In this document: positions 61,249-64,000 of the stretch, one piece after another | Layout: each line of letters begins with the position of its first letter | Numbering within the stretch: the stretch's first letter is position 1 | NCBI GenBank assembly: GCA_000621985.1 | Contig: JHWW01000014.1 | Location: forward strand, 21,644 to 85,643 | Origin: Lachnospiraceae bacterium V9D3004 | Lineage (GTDB): Bacteria; Bacillota; Clostridia; Lachnospirales; Lachnospiraceae | Direction of reading: 5' to 3' | DNA: 64,000 bases | Notes under the pieces: generated by a model | What the model was told of the DNA's origin: nothing | What the model saw: the letters and a program-made list of their open reading frames with translations, nothing else | The model's database searches: none | Position numbers and translations under genes: made by a program

Positions 61249-61975
61249 CTACCGGCCGATATGTACTGTTGAACCGGTCTCTCCGATAAATACTATCATA
61301 CCACATTCCGGCAGTGAAACGCTATCCCCATATTGAGGAATATAGCTTGAATATTTTAATTCATCAGGCACAGTACTGATAAATTCCGGACTTTTTGATT
61401 CGGGATGTTCTACAGTGATCCCCTGCTCTTTAAGCGCTGCATCGAGAAGATCCAGACATATCTCTTCGCAATTGCTGCTTGATCCTCCGGAAGAAAGTAC
61501 GGCAACACTTATCTTTCTGTCGGGAGCAACCACAAGACCTGCATGTTGACTTGTATCTCCTCCCTTTGTCAACACTTTAACTCCCACTTTGGCATAGTCT
61601 TCTTTTTCCGAAAGTAAGATATCGTTTCCCGCAAAAAACGCCGAACCGAACGTACATACATCCTTTGCATCCGACATGATCCCTCCGCATCCGATAAGCT
61701 GCGGGATCTGACTTGCAAGCTTTACGTTACCGTTAATATATACGGGAACCTGCCTGTTAAAATCCGTGTCCCACAAAGTCCCCGTATTATTCATCGAAAA
61801 AGGTTTGTTTATATTTTCCTTCAGATATTCAGAAAAGCTCATGCCACTTACTCTCTCAACCAATTGCATCACCGAGACAGTAACATACATCTTACTTACC
61901 GATGCGATATTTAATATACTGTTATCCTTACCTGCAGATGCTTCCGATTGTTTTATGTTCATAACACCACCCGTA
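61249..61975 (-). pseudogene. Truncated class C beta-lactamase-like serine hydrolase
   Basis: The frame has NIASVSKMYVTVSVMQLVE, which contains the SxxK nucleophile motif. It then jumps directly to RVSGMSFSEYLKENINKPFS, which normally lies about 80-100 residues later, just after the YxN motif; YxN is missing. The rest (GCGGIMSDAKDVCTFG, QHAGLVVAPDRKISVAVLSS) matches the family. The N-terminal signal region is missing as well. An internal deletion has removed an essential part, so it should be inactive. Confidence 0.78.
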
Positions 61976-61978
61976 AAA

Positions 61979-62690
61979 GAAAGCATCAACATCAACATGA
62001 TCAGTTATTGTTATCTTTGCAACATATGCATTAACAATTCCCATCAAAAGGAGCGATAGAACCGTTCCCGCAATAACTCCCAGTAATACAACCGGAACGA
62101 TGCGAAATGCCATCTGAAACGTTAGCTCTCTTGAGGTATAACCCATACCCTTCATAATTCCGATCTCTCTGTACTGTTTTCTGATCGTGGAAGCCATAAG
62201 TATCGAAAGAATAAGAACAACAACGCCCGCAGAAACGATCATAAGACCTGCTGCAATCCCGGCAAACGAAACACGGAGCATATGCGCGATCTCTTTTCCG
62301 TATCGCTCTCTTAAAATATCAGCAAATTCTCTCTTGTCGATGCCTTCGTTAAGCTTCATAAAAACCGATGATCGTGAATGTGAACTCTTTATTACCCCAG
62401 GTGATCGTAAGTTCGTCTCCCTTTGATACCTCAAGACTGTCCATGTTCGTTTTATCAAGAACGATCGGGTGTTTCACAGACTTAAAATCAACATCAGTCG
62501 TAAAGTTTTCCATGCGTCTTTCGCCGCTTTCCGGCACAAAACTTATATCACTGAGCATGTCATCGCCTTCACCCTGATAATTCTTAACCTTGATAATATC
62601 AGTCACAACACCTGTATGATCATAAGCTTCCACATCAGAATTCTCTTTAAGAATTTCAGATAAGAATCCGAATAATGTTATCTCCCTCTT
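61979..62690 (-). pseudogene. Fragments of an FtsX-type ABC transporter permease
   Basis: Two frames carry parts of one permease. The right part (about 62690-62349) is extracellular (VKHPIVLDKTNMDSLEVSKG, then GDELTITWGNKEFTFTIIGF). The left part (about 62360-61979) is the C-terminal membrane region (GLMIVSAGVVVLILSILMAS, REIGIMKGMGYTSRELTFQM). They meet in a frameshifting deletion near 62355. The left end abuts the beta-lactamase fragment almost base to base. The N-terminal half and the partner ATPase are absent. Confidence 0.78.
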
Positions 62691-62714
62691 TGATGTCCAT
62701 TCTTTTTCAATCCT

Positions 62715-63450
62715 TCAATAAGAACTTATAATATCGTTGTAGCTAACCAAAGAAACATTTCCCATCTCTTCTGCTTTTTCCATACACCCTTTTGTAAAGC
62801 CTGTTTTAGAGAACAAATAATAATGCATATTTGAATAATGAAATAACATACTTCTATCAACTAATTTTTCCAAAACATCAAGATCAATATTATCATTTCT
62901 CCATTTACATTCTGCAAATAAAGCTGTTTCCATAGATATTGTGTACATATTTCTTCAAAAACACTTCCCATATGATCATTTATTTGATCTTCAACTTTCT
63001 TATAAACCAGCTCCGTAGCGCCTCGTACAATAATAGAATTATTATTCGGAACAAACCGATACCAGAAGTTGAACATATTATCCTCGATCGTGTATATCGA
63101 TTTCTTTGACTCCTTCTCTCCATAAGGAGTTTCTTTCTTAACTATACCCAGAGCAATAAGGTTTTTCAAATATCTGGAGCATACATTTGTGTCTTCCCCA
63201 ACCTTTGTTGATATCTCAGACATTCGTGAATGACCTGTTGCTATCGCGGAGTTTATTGCTATATATATTGCCGGTTCTCTTACTTCCCGGTTCAAAAGAT
63301 TGATCGGTTCCTCATACAAAAATGACATTGATGAACCACATAGAATCAGCATCAACCTGGATGTATCTTTATATTTATCATTTAATAATTGCAAGGTCGA
63401 AGCCAGACTCTTTGCCGCCCTTGTATGGTTGACTGTTTTTTTGACACCGG
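62715..63450 (-). pseudogene. Decayed archaeal-type ATPase with DUF234 C-terminus
   Basis: The frame starts within the ATPase domain (LMLILCGSSMSF) without the Walker A part. It then skips from MSF to LYEEPINLLNREVREPAIYI, losing roughly 100 residues. It continues through the winged helix (EISTKVGEDTNVCSRYLKNL, IALGIVKKETPYGE) to YLWKQL. A second, frameshifting deletion near 62945 leads into the DUF234 nuclease-like end (TALFAECKWRNDNIDLDVLE, KTGFTKGCMEKAEEMGNVSL). Intact relatives are common in Lachnospiraceae; this copy is dead. Confidence 0.85.
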
Positions 63451-63511
63451 TAACTCATCAAACATCGAATTCACCGCGGCATTGTTCATCATCTCTTGTC
63501 AAATGTACATA

Positions 63512-63697
63512 TTATTTTAACAATTCCCAGAAACTGATAGCGCTTGCTGCGACTACATTTAAAGAATCAACTCCATGATACATAGGTATCATAACACGAT
63601 AGTCACATGCAGTTATGACTTCCATAGGAAGCCCCGCTCCTTCATTACCAAGGATTACAGCCAGTTTTTCATGCGAACGGATATCATCATTGTGAAA
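63512..63697 (-). pseudogene. C-terminal part of a SpoU/TrmH-family RNA 2'-O-ribose methyltransferase
   Basis: About 60 residues remain: LAVILGNEGAGLPMEVITAC and RVMIPMYHGVDSLNVVAASA carry the SpoU knot motifs 2 and 3 that bind S-adenosylmethionine. The N-terminal part is missing. Coding similarity stops where the right end of an IS200/IS605-type element begins (about 63692-63701), so the element interrupted the gene; the missing half may lie beyond its other end, outside the window. Confidence 0.8.
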
Positions 63698-64000
63698 CCT
63701 CACACGACTGAAGTCGCGTGCTTCCCATAAATGTATTTCTACACGTAGTCTCTTTAGAAGACGGGAACTACATTACTACAGATACAACCCAAACTCAGAT
63801 ACTTATACCACAATAGACATAAGCTCCGCATTCAGGTTAATTAGAGTAGATAATGTGCAGGTGCTTCTCCTGGTGACCTGAGGTGCTTTTGCCTCAAGTT
63901 CCAACCTCTCCTTCGCAGGCAAGGATTTTAATATTTCTCGTACATAATATCTGCTTCCTATGTTATAAGATGCAGATAGATCTGAGTTATATACTTTTCC
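63692..64000 (-). mobile_element. Right part of an IS200/IS605-family (tnpB-carrying) element
   Basis: The element runs off the window. It comprises the 3' end of tnpB and about 100 bases of non-coding right end with an imperfect hairpin at 63701-63720 (CACGCGACT/AGTCGTGTG on the minus strand, one G.U pair). The sequence GAAGCACGCGACTTCAGTCG resembles right ends of clostridial members. The end probably falls at TTTCAC (63692-63697 on the minus strand); the exact cleavage point is uncertain. Confidence 0.75.
63803..64000 (-). CDS. tnpB: C-terminal end of TnpB (IS605 OrfB family RNA-guided nuclease), partial
   Basis: Translation from the window edge gives GKVYNSDLSASYNIGSRYYV, then REILKSLPAKERLELEAKAP, to a TAA at 63803-63805. 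The DLSASYNIGxRY motif is the conserved C-terminal block of TnpB, holding the last RuvC aspartate (NSDLSASYN). TnpB is an RNA-guided nuclease whose omega RNA derives from this 3' end and the element's right end. The rest of the gene lies outside the window, so its integrity cannot be judged. Confidence 0.85.
   Translation of the reverse strand, partial: GKVYNSDLSASYNIGSRYYVREILKSLPAKERLELEAKAPQVTRRSTCTLSTLINLNAELMSIVV

Overview
The window looks like chromosome of a low-to-mid GC, Gram-positive, plant-fibre-degrading Firmicute, most likely Lachnospiraceae (Butyrivibrio/Pseudobutyrivibrio-like). This is inferred from AGGAGG-type ribosome sites, lipoprotein lipoboxes, secreted enzymes with Lys-rich Ig-like (Big2) modules, BspA-type leucine-rich tails, many hybrid histidine kinases and c-di-GMP proteins, and a cinnamoyl esterase that strongly resembles Est1E of Butyrivibrio proteoclasticus. 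Almost every gene is on the minus strand; only the DAHP synthase, the M18 aminopeptidase and one AraC regulator are on the plus strand. No rRNA, tRNA or CRISPR was seen.

Layout. 1-7200: the start of a probable greA, then a four-gene sensory operon read right to left (AraC regulator, hybrid kinase, hybrid kinase fused to a DegV lipid-binding domain, orphan amino-acid-binding lipoprotein). 7361-17410: housekeeping genes (DAHP synthase, Nudix, PepD, UPF0210, ACT protein, YycJ-like MBL protein, large FtsA-like ATPase, MATE pump, LMW phosphatase). 17436-28708: HTH-nucleotidyltransferase, 7TMR-DISM GGDEF protein, M18 aminopeptidase, a PAP2/CDP-alcohol phosphatidyltransferase fusion, a CAP protein, and a PTS-EIIC/EAL fusion downstream of a 7TM hybrid kinase. 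28802-34550: secreted Ig-like proteins and one intact chemoreceptor beside remains of two dead ones.

34719-47965 is a polysaccharide locus: two secreted GH43 proteins with LRR tails flank an AraC regulator, followed by two paralogous secreted esterases, a beta-helix protein and a membrane acyltransferase. The genes plausibly bind, deacylate and hydrolyse arabinoxylan-type polymers, with the AraC protein as local regulator. 48100-53834 holds a Tet(M)/EF-G-like GTPase fused to a Rae1/YacP-type NYN nuclease (with an in-frame TGA in its GTPase domain), a MutT-type Nudix protein, Dtd and a GGDEF/EAL protein. 53935-59248 is a five-gene oligopeptide ABC transporter, followed upstream by two alpha/beta hydrolases.

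60940-64000 is a scrap heap. Pieces of a response regulator, a class C beta-lactamase, an FtsX permease, a DUF234 ATPase and a SpoU methyltransferase lie end to end, and the methyltransferase is cut by the right end of an IS200/IS605-type tnpB element. The best leads are the GTPase-NYN fusion, the kinase-DegV fusion with its orphan binding protein, the EIIC-EAL fusion, the PAP2-phosphatidyltransferase fusion, and a set of long intergenic hairpins sharing a TAAGCGA loop. Whether any of these is undescribed cannot be decided without database searches.
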